A stretch of DNA of 64,000 nucleotides, taken from the NCBI RefSeq assembly GCF_001039355.2, contig NW_019775762.1, positions 124,001 to 188,000 on the forward strand, given 5' to 3'. Shown here in pieces: positions 42,201 through 54,638 of the stretch (its first letter is position 1; each line of letters opens with the position of its first letter). Below the pieces are notes generated by a model that worked only from the letters and a program-made list of their open reading frames with translations, did not search any database and was not told where the DNA came from. This stretch comes from Lingula anatina. Lineage: Eukaryota; Brachiopoda; Lingulata; Lingulida; Lingulidae. Position numbers and translations under genes: made by a program.

Positions 42201-45200
42201 GCTATTTTCTCAAACCTTAATTTTGTGGGTTTTACAACTGAATATATCAACTAATGTACGTAGATCAAATCTAAGACCTGTTACACTGGAGATGGGACAA
42301 GATAATACACTGCACCTCAGACCAAAGTAGTTTTTTGTATTTCAAAGCACTTACATGTCCATTTAAAGGAAGAACAGTTTAACTGTAGAGTGTGAAGTGT
42401 ACAATTACAAGGATACATTCGGTATCACCACAATTTTCTAATGCATACATTCATTTTCAATGGGCCCAAGAGCGTAGGGTCTGTATGGAATGTTTCTTCA
42501 TTAATATGTCTATCATAATTTATAAATTAACTATTACTATAATTTATCTTTAACCATATTCACGATGGTAAATATCTAACTTCACAACCTTATCTCAATA
42601 AAGTAGGAAAATATCAATTTTATGAGCAAGTGATTTATAGTGCAATTATTGTATATATGTCATAATTTCAGCACACCGAAAGACAGAATACAAATTATCA
42701 CTGTTCTCATAAAAAAAAAAAATTAAAAATAATTTTCATGGAATACATTCACACAGTAAAATATGTTGTGCAATTTTAGCAACTATCTAAAAACAAAAGG
42801 AATATGTGAATCTATATATGATGTATAATGGGAGTGAAAATATGGTTGGTACATTAATATTCCTTCACAAATTCGAAAGAGAGGAAGATTTATTTTAGTT
42901 TAAAAAGCTGTGTCTATACAAATTATTAACTTTATTTGAACACATTAGGTAGATATTTTGATCGAAATTTTGGATAATCACATTTATGAACAGCAAACAC
43001 ATTTTTATTGCCACAAATTTAAAAGCTTTAAACTTAAAACTAATAATCTTTTGAAGGCAGAGCTCAATCAGTTAACTGTAAATTGTAATATTTTTGTTCA
43101 TGTTGGATATGAATTTCTTTGTGTAAACACAGCTTTATTTGTAGATACATTTTTAATCTACTCTGTGATTTTGGCTAAGATACGTGTTGTGAAATTGTTA
43201 AAAAAATAATATCAATAAATGAAACAAAGTGCAGGGCACTACTACCATCTAAATCTAAAAATTAATTAGTTAAAATGAGTGCTTCCACTATCCAGAAAAA
43301 CTTCAATATTCTTTTTTAGAAATGTAAGCAACAACTATAGCCAAAAATAATAATTTCTTTAAAATGTCACGCATTAGGTTCAAATGTATAATGAGTTGTC
43401 AATATTTTTCTGTAAAATGGAATTCACTATAAATTATTTACCTCCACCACAAGACCATATTTTAGAACACTGAATAATATATACATAATATAAGACAAAA
43501 ATATATATATCAAAGGCACAACTATCACATTATAAGGCAGTATACCCTTGTACGGCACATTGCACTTCATTATAGCCAAAACTAAGCTATGTAGTTGTAT
43601 GTAATATGGAATATCTGATTATTATTGAAAATAAAAATAAATAGCTGGTTTAGAGTAGTGCTGCAAAGAAATTCATAATCAGAACGAAAAATAAGCAGCA
43701 GAATTTATTACCAGTAAACTAACACACACACATATATAATACCAACATAAAAACACTGAAAACAAATACAAAACATTTGAGTACATTTAGACATAAACAT
43801 GCAACCGCTAAGTGCAATTTCGTGAAGGGAGCGCTGTACACGCACATGCACCGCACAACTTACGACAGTTCTCCTCGTCAGTGTTATCTGCGCAATCTCG
43901 GTGGCCATCGCAAACTTGTGTGATTGAAATGCACGAGCCAGATGGAGCATTTGCCGTGCCGCCATTACGACACTGAAACTCGTTTGAATAACAGCGCGGC
44001 GCATCGGTTGCTATGGTAATTGATACAGGATAGTTGAGAGATATTTGCATTTGCTTAAAGCTAATTGATAATATCAAGAATATACAAAATATCTGTCATA
44101 GGCAGGAAGACCCTGAAGGTTAGAAAACTAATAATATGTCATCTCTGTTGCCAAAAATTTCAATTTTTTTTTCTGAAAAAGTTGACTTTTATATCCCCCT
44201 TACTGACCCAACCTGAGAAAATGGCACAGCTCAAACTGCCATTTACAGCAGGCCTTTTTTGACCCAAGAGCCATTCTTTCATATCCCCCAAAAAGAATCA
44301 TGCCAGATTTTGGACATCCTTTATTTTCAATAATTTAAATTCAACATATAATGTCCACTGTCAAATACATGGCGTTCAGGGTAAGTTTCAAGCAAAATAA
44401 TTCAATAGAATTCATCATTCATGCATAAAACAAAGCTATTCTTGGCAATGACTAAATAATGAGAGACAAGCACAGAATTTAGATCCACCATCAATGGACC
44501 TTGTTCATGTCACATTTCAGACGATAGTGGATTGAAGCATAGTGTACTGCTCTCAGTATTTAATTTCTCTAAGTAAAAAATAACTCTGTTTTGTCATCTC
44601 ACCTAGAGATCATAATCTACCTTTTACATAACAATTGAGCATGCAGTTGAAGTATAAAGTATATCCCCTTAATTGGTGTCTTAATAATTATAATAATAAT
44701 ACCTTTAAAAGCAGTATATCAAAGACAATATCTTCACAGTAGTAAACCTGTGCCCATTAGTAATAACTGACTTGGCAAAAACTTTAGTCACATTTGTGAG
44801 TTGAACTTGGTGATCAGACAATTAAGTTTGGGTAAAGCCCCCTTTTCACTGGGCGGTGTCCTTTCTGTGTCCAGCAGTACGGTCCCATTTGAGAGTAAAA
44901 AAATGATAATACTTTATGTGCTGACAACTGGCCTATCATTAGAAATCCATTCTGATACCAAATCAATGCTCGTGCCTCCTTATCACGACCATAGCGATGC
45001 CAATTTCATGGTCGCGGAAAGGACGCCATTCAGTGTAAAGGGAGTATAAGCAAACTTTTGGTAAGAAAATTGAATTGTTAAGTTGGCTTGGTAATTTAGA
45101 TGGCTAAAGAAAAAACATAAACTGTATATCTGTGTGTGTGTTAAAAAAAATTTATGCATTTCATTTATTTTCACCACTATTTGCACGTGTCTACAAGTTG

Positions 45201-46661
45201 AAACAGAGCAGAAGCTAACTTATTGACTCTAGTTGAGGGGTTTGCATTTATAAAACAAGGGTTTTACAAGTTGTAACATTGGAAAATTGGCCAGTGAGGA
45301 ATTCTTTTGCTAGCAGAGATTACAAAAACTCCATCACTTCAATGATAATTTGACACAATTCCCAAATTGCCCCATATATAAATTGACACTAAAAACCCCC
45401 CATTTATTACAATTTACCCCAAAACAATAGCATTACACATAAAAATGTCTCAATTTACTATGACTCACCCACGGACCACCAGAATTACAACATTATGAAC
45501 ACCTTTGCCTTCCAAAAAGATGTGTGTTCACCAGTCTTGGAACATAGTATATAAAGGGCAATGTGATTTGCTAATGACTCAAGCTGAAATAGTTTACCCA
45601 TCTGGAAGTCTGATTAAAATCTGGCACCAAGGCTCAAGGATTTTTTTTTTCATTTTTCAACTTTCTTTTCTTTCAAATAGAGCATGCTATGCTACAACTG
45701 AATACAGTAACATGCAAAACAATAGTCAGAGATGTACACTTGTACCAATGACATAAATTTGGTATTGGGCTGTGACCCTTGCTTCTTTCATTTATCCTTT
45801 TTGACTTTATAATCTTTATAGATTATAGAATCCTTTACATATAAATGTGCAAATTTGACTGCAAATGACTAGAAATTATCATTTATACTTTTTCAGGTCC
45901 CAGAGAGTGATGTGCACCTTCTTATATGCCAGTCAAAAATGCAGAAAAGTTAAAGGGGCCATTCAGAATAGATGATCTGAGTACCAACTGATCCGCCGAT
46001 TAAATATGGCTGACCACGCTTCAAAAGGGATGCCACTGAATCCATGATGGTCTTCCTGCCTACACAGGCACCATCGCTGCAGGGGCCTAGCAATCACTTC
46101 GGAGCCAAGATTTAATTCGTTTAATGGCGCGTGTGGATACGGGAGACCATCGGGAATCAGCGGCATCACTTTTGAAGTGGAGTCGGCCATATTTAGTCGG
46201 TGGTTCAGTTAGTACTCGGATCATCTATTCTGAAAATGGCCCCAAAGATTTCCCTGGGTAAACAATCCTGATTGATTGGAAGAATGAACCATGGAGCCTT
46301 CAATTCTAGCAGCCTGAGATAGTAAACATTCCGGAAATTACTCTAAGAATCATCTGATCTATTTTTACCCAGGCAGTATTTACTCAAAAGGCTCTTGCAT
46401 TTTACTAGAAGGTGTGAGGCAGGATGGTAGAATTGGGAATTGTTTTTTGCTGTTGATATTCCTGTTCAATTCTGCCATTGGTTTACATATATGACTTTAT
46501 TACAAGTTTTGTTTTTACACCGATACCTCACAACGCCTACAGACACACACACACATGCATACATGTACATACACGCACACTGACATTTACAAACCTGCAT
46601 ATACATACACATGCATGCACACAAATCCATGCATGCACACACACAAACAGATGCACACAGG

Positions 46662-46698
<37 letters not shown>

Positions 46699-49600
46699 AT
46701 TACTTAAATTTAACAAATCTCACTGGAAAGAGGCACCCCTTTGGGCTCATAGTTTAAGTGGTCCTTCATTTTAACCTTCCCTTTGTTTTTTCCAAACCAC
46801 AATTTAGTTACTCACACATTCTCATGTGACAGTCCTCATTTTTTTTAAATCAATACATTCATGCTGCTGACATTGCTTAAGGGAAATCATTTCTTAGGGA
46901 AATTCCGTAGTGTTTTTTTTTAAAGAAATATGACTTAGAAAGTATGCAAATGCTACACCCTTCTTCGATTAACGAGTCAAAAGATATATATTCACATGAC
47001 TGTATGGCTCTCACATGCGTAACCTGTCACACGAAAGGAGTGAAAAAATATTTTAAGATTGAAACATGTGCTTACAAAAATTGCACTCTTGCCAAATTTT
47101 AACCCAGTAGTTTGCTCATATTATTTAAGCAGGTGAATTTGTTTTCCACTGAGGGCTTTTTTTCTCTAGAAAACTCATTGGCTTCTTACTGTAAACTGAC
47201 TCCAAGAATGGCAACATATAAAATATACTTAATATACATCAACCAAATAAGTTAATAAAATAGGTTTTGAATAATAAACAAAAGCTATATGTAGTGGGAA
47301 AATATTCAGTGTATATAAAAACATAACAAATGGTGGATGTATTTTCCTTCAATATTTGGTTAAAATATTTCCCTTAGCTTATATGGTTATTTCACAATTA
47401 TTAAAAAAACACGTTTCCAAATGTATTTGGTTGAGTGAATAATCTGGGTAAAAGTTAATCAGAAAGGTGCTAGGATAGCACATCAGGTGAGAGAGAAGAA
47501 CACAGCTTACTGACGGAAATAAAAACTGAGCCAACGCCAATAAAAACAACATGGCCCAACTGCTGGCATAGCTGGGCAAATATACCCATCTACTAGAAAA
47601 ACACATCAAATTAGGCCAGGTTATTCCATTTTTAAATATGAGGATGGGTTTCAGCTTACCTGCTTAGGAAAAACTGCATTCTGATTAATTTTTAGCATGT
47701 TTGTGCACAATATCTTGATTCCATTTTTAAAAGTGAACATTTTTGTTATTCATAAAATCTATATTTAAACAGAGAGCCCCAAAACTTGCTGCCAAATATT
47801 AACATATATTTTTCTCATTTTCATTTTTTTGCACTTATATCTTTATTTTTTGTAACATAATGTCCATCCACCAAAATATACTTCAAATGAAGTTACATAT
47901 CTCGCCAATGATGCATTTTGAAAAAAAAAAAAAACTCTTAAAATCCCTACTAAGAATTCAAATGTAATAGCCCTCATCTTCAGCCTCTATGGGACCATAC
48001 CCAGACCCTATCGTACTAAATGTGGATCGATCTATCTACAAGGGGATTCTCATTAAATTGCAAGCAACTTAAGCAGCTTAAATGTCTGTCATGCCTACTG
48101 AAGCTGCTAAGCAGTAATTATCATTTAGCAGCTTCAGTAGGTGTGCCAGACATCAAGCTGCTTCAGCTGAAAGCAATTTAGCGAGAAACCCCTTGGAGAT
48201 GGATCGACTCTGTTAGATCGAACTAGGTATGGGAACCCAGTCTATCTTCAGTGTTTTAATAGCAAACACCATCAAACTACCAGCCTGTGAACTTGTATGC
48301 TATTTTAATTGCTCACATTTTGGGAAAGGGGACTGAAATTGCTTCTACTTCCTCATATGAAAAGCTGGCAGATGTCTGCTGCAGAGCACACGAAGTGAGA
48401 GGGGGGAAAAGTACGCAAAATACTTGTAGGCCCTTGAAAGAAGACAATCCTATTTTAATCTAAATCAAAATGGTCTTGCTTTTCTGTAGATTTTATCTCA
48501 AGGAATTCTAGAGGAGAATATCCCAAGAAAAAGGTAAAAGGGTAGGGGGTCTGAAACGTGTTTCTAAAATATCTTATGGGAGGCTCAATATAAGAATCAT
48601 GGAATCAGATCCAGATGTTACTGAATGACCTTACTATAACATTTTCCATTTTCAAATTTTGGTCATGCAGGGCAGATAATTTAGCTCCTCAAAATAATCA
48701 CAGACTGTATGTATATTAACTGAGCCATAATTCCATGATAACAATCTTTTGAAAATGTAAGTATACCTCAAAATATAACTGCCATGTTTAATACAGTTAC
48801 TACACATCATTTTAATCCTTGAGACACAAGACCACTAGGTGATAGCTTTCAAGTGTTTTATACCCAGAGATATATGAGTGTCTCCAAGAACATTTAATCC
48901 AGACATAATATTTATGGCAGATGAAATCTTCAAAAACACTGCAGTACTAGATGAAAAACAGAGGCCTAGCTACTTTAAAGCCTAGATTACATTTGAAATG
49001 CATTGCCGGTACAGTGCATGTATACTGCCTGTAATCCCCTTTTCGTACGGCGTTGGAGCGGAGGTAGACTGTGCTTGTGCGAAATCGCATGGAGTTGAAT
49101 GGATTTAAATCCATGTAATGTAGACATACTTGGCGAAGCCCGTAGCTCCTTACGATTTCAAAAAAAAAATTGTATGGACAATTTCATCGCACGGCGCCCG
49201 TGTAAATGTAATCTAGGCTTAACTGATGATGTGACTATGTAGTACAAAAGTCTGAATATAAATCCTGATCTTAAATATTTTCACTGCTGTGAACTTTTAT
49301 GGGTTCCAACTCGCATATAATCATTAATTTTGCCCAATATCGACTTTACTTACACAGAAGAAAATGAAAATAATATTCAAGTTTTTTTGCTAATTTGTCA
49401 TAGACTTAGTGAGAATATATTTAGTAATTTATCACAAAAATAATAAATCATATGCTAGCAAGGTCACAGCTATTTTGTTGTCTTAATTCACTTAAATTCA
49501 CTTAAATTTTATAATTTGCTTAAATTTCACCCAAATCAGAATAATCTGACCTACTGACTGAAACAATGTAATAACCCACCATTTTCATATCTTTAAAGTA

Positions 49601-52600
49601 TAAATTAAGTTTCAGCGGTAAATGGTAATTTTAAAATGTTAGTGTCAACAAGCAATACAAAGTGTACTGTAACAGTAAATCAAAATATTTAAAGAATACT
49701 CACCACAATTTTCTTCATCTGAATTATCAGCACAATCTCGATGTCCATCACACCTTTGGCCTAACGTGATGCATGCGCCGTTATTTCGGCACCTGAATTC
49801 CGTGGAATGACATGTGATGTCTGGTGGTGACTGTGTTGGAAGAATTGGTGCTAAAGAGAACAAAGTCGAGAAGAATAGTAATAATTTCATCTTATTTCCA
49901 GTACTTGCTTTCTAAAAAGAAATATTTGTTGGATTCTGGTACTCCTAGAAAAATCCTGGCTGTCTGCTGGTTTGTTTCGCTGTCGTCTGCAAGAAACTCG
50001 ACAAAATTTGCACAAGAAAGTTCCACTAGGCTTTCTTCCTCGAACTCTATCTGTTCCTCTTTGAAAAGTAAATCAAACAACTTATTTCCACTATATAATC
50101 TTCTCCCATTGATCAAATATCATCAAAAACTGAAAACAAAAAACAATTCCATTTTTTCCTCACAGCTAATCCCTCAACAAAAAACAATGGTGCATCTCCA
50201 AGCTCATCAGCAAAAAGTTTTGAAATAGGGCCTTGAAACAGTTTCCCAAAGTAGGTCTCTATCTCAGTTTCCCTGGTTCAAGTAGCATTTGAGGTAGAGT
50301 GTATATCTTATTACTTCCACACCTAAGTGGTTCGGAGGTAGTCCACTACTTCAGAACGCAGTCCAGTCCACTATTGCTGCACATCTGTACTACGAGGCTC
50401 CCGAGGCGAAAAAATCCAGGGCCTCACTTCACACTGCCATCAGTAGCTACTGGTTCTGTCCTTAAAGATGTTGTCCTTCTCTAAATTTACCTGGACAGTA
50501 AAAACACGGATTGAGCACAGTGGATTCCTACATTGCCAAGTAATTTGCTAATGACGACTTTGATGAAACAAGCCTCCAAATAATGTTCCTAAAAATGCTA
50601 TTCACACTCCAGAAATCTTAAAGCACTTTTTCAGCCCAGGACAAGATTGGACTAGAAATCAGACAACCTCAGAACTTATAAGATTACTGAGAAATTTTAG
50701 TCTCTAAAAGCCATGGGATGGCTGGAAGCATTCTCAGGCATGAAGACCACATACTTGTATTACAATAATGCTCTTATGTATTTTGCCAAATTTAAGAACC
50801 TTTTCAACCCAGATCACAAATTACCTGACAGCCTATATCACTTAGCCAAAAATATTGCTTCCAATTAACAAAAACATATAGAATTAAATAGCTTAAATGG
50901 AATTAACATAAAATTCCACATCTCTAACAACCAGTTTTGACAGTGGGTTGAACTGGTGCCATTTGCACCAAAGAGATGCCAGCTTAAATTATGGTTCACC
51001 TTTGCCAACAGTTTTACACTTCATTTCTAGGAAATCTGGATTCTTCAAGTAGCAATTCCCATTGTTTCCAGGTGCCATTTTCTTGCTGATAATATCATTT
51101 TTTAAATTCAAAACATTTTTTCAAATTTTGAGTATTATCATAGAAGTCACCCTACAGCTATTTAAGGAGGCAGAGCACTGTTACTGTTACCATGGCAACA
51201 CCTTAACAATTCTGATGTCATCTAAGCTGAACCAGAACTGGTTAAAATAATTTTTCAAAGTGAACATCCCTTGGTCTGCTGCTGTGAAACCCTCCGGTGG
51301 AGAGCCTCACTTGGCACTGGCTATAAACCAGACTCACCTGTAGCAGACTGAGGCAGCAGAAACTAACAGAACAGTAACAATATGGAGTCCTGTGCGCATT
51401 CTGTACTTATACTGCAACCTGTTCACACGTGGTCCAACTTAAAACCATCCGAGGCTCTAATATGCTTAAGTTGATCAAATTTCGGCATTTTTGATAAATT
51501 TGTCTGAGAAACAATGCTCACTTTTAAAATCTATTCAATACTAAAATAAAATATTTCATATTATAAATACTTACAATGTTCTCATATATTTCAACATTAT
51601 TTTATTTCTGTGCTTTATCTTCCAAGCATGGGCATTTTAGGAGGCTACACCATACTGCTGATTTTTATTTAGTGACAAGTTTTAGAATTAAAACCGTTCC
51701 AACCTGATCCTGTCTGAACTGGCCTTAGGTGTACCAGACCAGTTGCTCCTGGTTATAATAAAGCCCAGTAAATCACCTGCCTGACCCATGGCCCTCACCT
51801 GTCCATTTAGAAACTATTTCTGGACTTTACTGGTTAAATTAGCTGCTAAATCAGAGGTCACTTTCCTAGGTGCTTTACCTAAATAGATTAAATAAATGCT
51901 CCATTCAATCCAACGTAGATACAAGCAGATTTTGTTTCATACTTATTTTAAATATGTTTCCAGATTATTTTTGCAAATTGTTTCCTAAATGATTTAATAG
52001 GTGCTCAAATCAACACTAATTTAGTTTAAAGAACAGACATTTAGATTTCTTAATGGACTTGTGAAATAATTGGACTTTTTTTACATAATTTGACTAATAT
52101 GAATATTGCAAATTTAGCAGTTGTTTTTAACTGTTTTCCACATTGTATACATTTTACTTTCAAGATGATTTCGACATGGACCAGTAGTTTTCCAAGATAT
52201 ATCACCATCTAACCTGTCAATTACCATGAACAGTTATCAAACCAAATTGTCTCCTTTCCAGTTGTTTTTCACCAGGGAAGATTACCTACAACTTTTTTGT
52301 GTGAAATATATAATTAAATAAATTAAATAAACCAATTTTAATTCAATGAAATATTTCATTCCCACAAATACTAATGCTTCAAATAGTTTTATCTGTCAGA
52401 TTCAAAATAAAACCTAAAACTTCCAGACATTCTTTGAAACAAAATTTCCAATGCCCCATAAAAATAAAACCACATATATCATTCTCAGAAGGAAAATAAC
52501 ACCAACTTAAACTTGAATTCAATTCTGACTTGATATAAATGCTTATCTCCTCGTTCAAAAAGAAGCATATTTCCTCAATTGTTCCCTAGTTTTCTATAAA

Positions 52601-53636
52601 AATTCAAACTGGAGGCAATCACAATTGTTGCCACTTCAGAAAGATACAGATTATTACATAATAATCCTCTATACTGATTATGCATCCTTGTTGATTTGCT
52701 CTATTACTGCTTATCCTTGTGAATATTTGCTCATTTCTTCAATCGCTCCTAATCAACATTCTCCTCGATTTCAATGAATCTTTCACTATAGTTTCTATCC
52801 CAATTGTCAAAAGATTTTCCCACTAATTTTTTCCCAAAACTGCTAGGTTTAAAAGGCCAGTGACAACGTCAAGAACAAGCTTGAAGGTTACCACTCTTCC
52901 TCCGCTCTCTCGTCTTTGCCTTCCCTTCCAACTCCGCAGTGCTCTGCCTACACTGGTTGCCTCCAATAACAGGTTCTGCAATGGCCACCAGGTCTCAGAA
53001 GTTCTGACAAATGTTTCCGTATAGAAAAAAAAACAATTTGAAACACATTTATAATTTTGCTCCTTTTCTATGCAGATCCCTAAACCTGTATAATTGTTCT
53101 CCATAAAAAATATATATCAAATACCCCTTCATTTTTTTAACATGAACTTTATGAAGCTATTGCTGCAAATTGTGAAGAAAACATCCTGAATTTTCAGCTT
53201 TTTATATAAACCACCTATCAATTTGCATGATGCATAGCGCCTGGTGTCAGAATTGTGTTTGTGGGCCCAAATATCACTTCATCAACACATAACTCCAATA
53301 AAGATGACTAAAACGATGGCTGGCTGGCTGCTCACAGTTTAAACAATGGCCCTGATTGAGTTGGTTTATAACCATGAGGCACATCCACAGATTTTATTGG
53401 ATGATGAGACGTTATGAGGGTGGGCTTGCTTCTGGCGAAACCTTTCTCAACATTTTCTTTGTCACTTTTTCTGTTGTGACTGATTTATCTTAATGGCAAG
53501 CAGACTGTTCCCATTTACTCCTTTCTCTTTTTCGCTGTCTGCCAAAATATGATTGTTGGCTCAGCGAAACATTATAATAATGAAGTTTGTTCCTGTCAAC
53601 ATGCTCTTTACCAAACTGAGCCTCTCTCTCACACCC

Positions 53637-53676
<40 letters not shown>

Positions 53677-54597
53677 CACATTCACAGACAGACAGACACA
53701 AACCATTAAGTGCCTTTGCTTCTCCTCTTTCATTCTTTTCCTCCTTTAATCACTCTCTCCTTCTCTCCTCTTTGAACCAATACCAAAAAAACATACAAAC
53801 AATGAACAGCCATATGCCCGCCACCACACACCCTTGCCTTCAACCCTGCCACAGAGCTCCCTTACAAGCCCCAGTATGTTTTTTCAGCATGGTTTCCTCT
53901 GTCTGACAACAATGCTTCCAAAGGGAACTGTAGACTCATTGATCAGCCGGTGCTGGAAGTGATTAGATGTGTTTTACATGCTATGGTTTAACACCAATTC
54001 CTGCAAAAAAAGAGGCAATACCTGCCTGTTGGACTCGTAGCATTTTAACACGGCCCTCGCTCAGGAATTGTAAATGTAATTATACATATACATCTCAAAT
54101 GCCAGGTCTTAAAAAGTTAGTTGTGGCAGACAAGTATTTGGACAAAAGACTCTCAATTTAAAACAGCAGACATGGCCTAGTGAGCAAGTGCAGACGTCTG
54201 TTCCAAAAATCAACCAACCTTTTTGATGTTATTTTCTACAGATTTTCGCAAAACCAAAAAATACATATGACCATGGATAAATATTTTTTTCAAATGTCTA
54301 AATACACAAATGTTACCCTTTATAAATTTTGTAATTTAAATATTATACTTCAAACAGTTTTTGGAACAGAAAGCTAGACACACTGATTGAGTAAGCAGCT
54401 GCCATGTGCTCATATATATTATACAACTTGATTTGAAAATTATATTAATTAACTGAACACCACACCTGCCGAAATGCATTCAACTGAAAGGAAATGATTA
54501 TTTCAACGTACAGATACATGTAGAGAATGTTCAATTAAACAGTCTAGCACAAATGTCGTATCTCCCATTTTATCAATGAATATCTGAATGCCCTTAA

Positions 54598-54638
<41 letters not shown>

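Larger units (their letters stand above)
34733..43863 (-). other. HSPG2: Introns between LDLa 2 and LDLa 7
   Basis: Apart from the LDLa exons listed, these introns (34733-36073, 36191-38169, 38287-39710, 39828-41698, 41816-43863) are A+T-rich and hold microsatellites and one foldback element (37339-37521). A short degenerate tandem of about 19 bp (GCATTATGGG-like words) lies at 37989-38050. No further LDLa exon was seen, though a diverged phase 1-1 exon could be skipped without breaking phase. Confidence 0.75.
44011..49703 (-). other. HSPG2: 5.7-kb intron between LDLa 1 and LDLa 2
   Basis: Contains four foldback elements (44834, 45955, 47991, 48977) and a CA-rich tract. No exon recognised. 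This is the densest cluster of mobile elements in the window. Confidence 0.8.

Noticed and set aside
46466-46774. Cysteine- or histidine-rich frames over the CA tract
   Set aside because: Low-complexity translation of (CA)n.
52823-53104. Minus-strand open frame in the G+C-richer patch of a large intron
   Set aside because: No domain signature and no splice pair with matching phase; kept only as a note.
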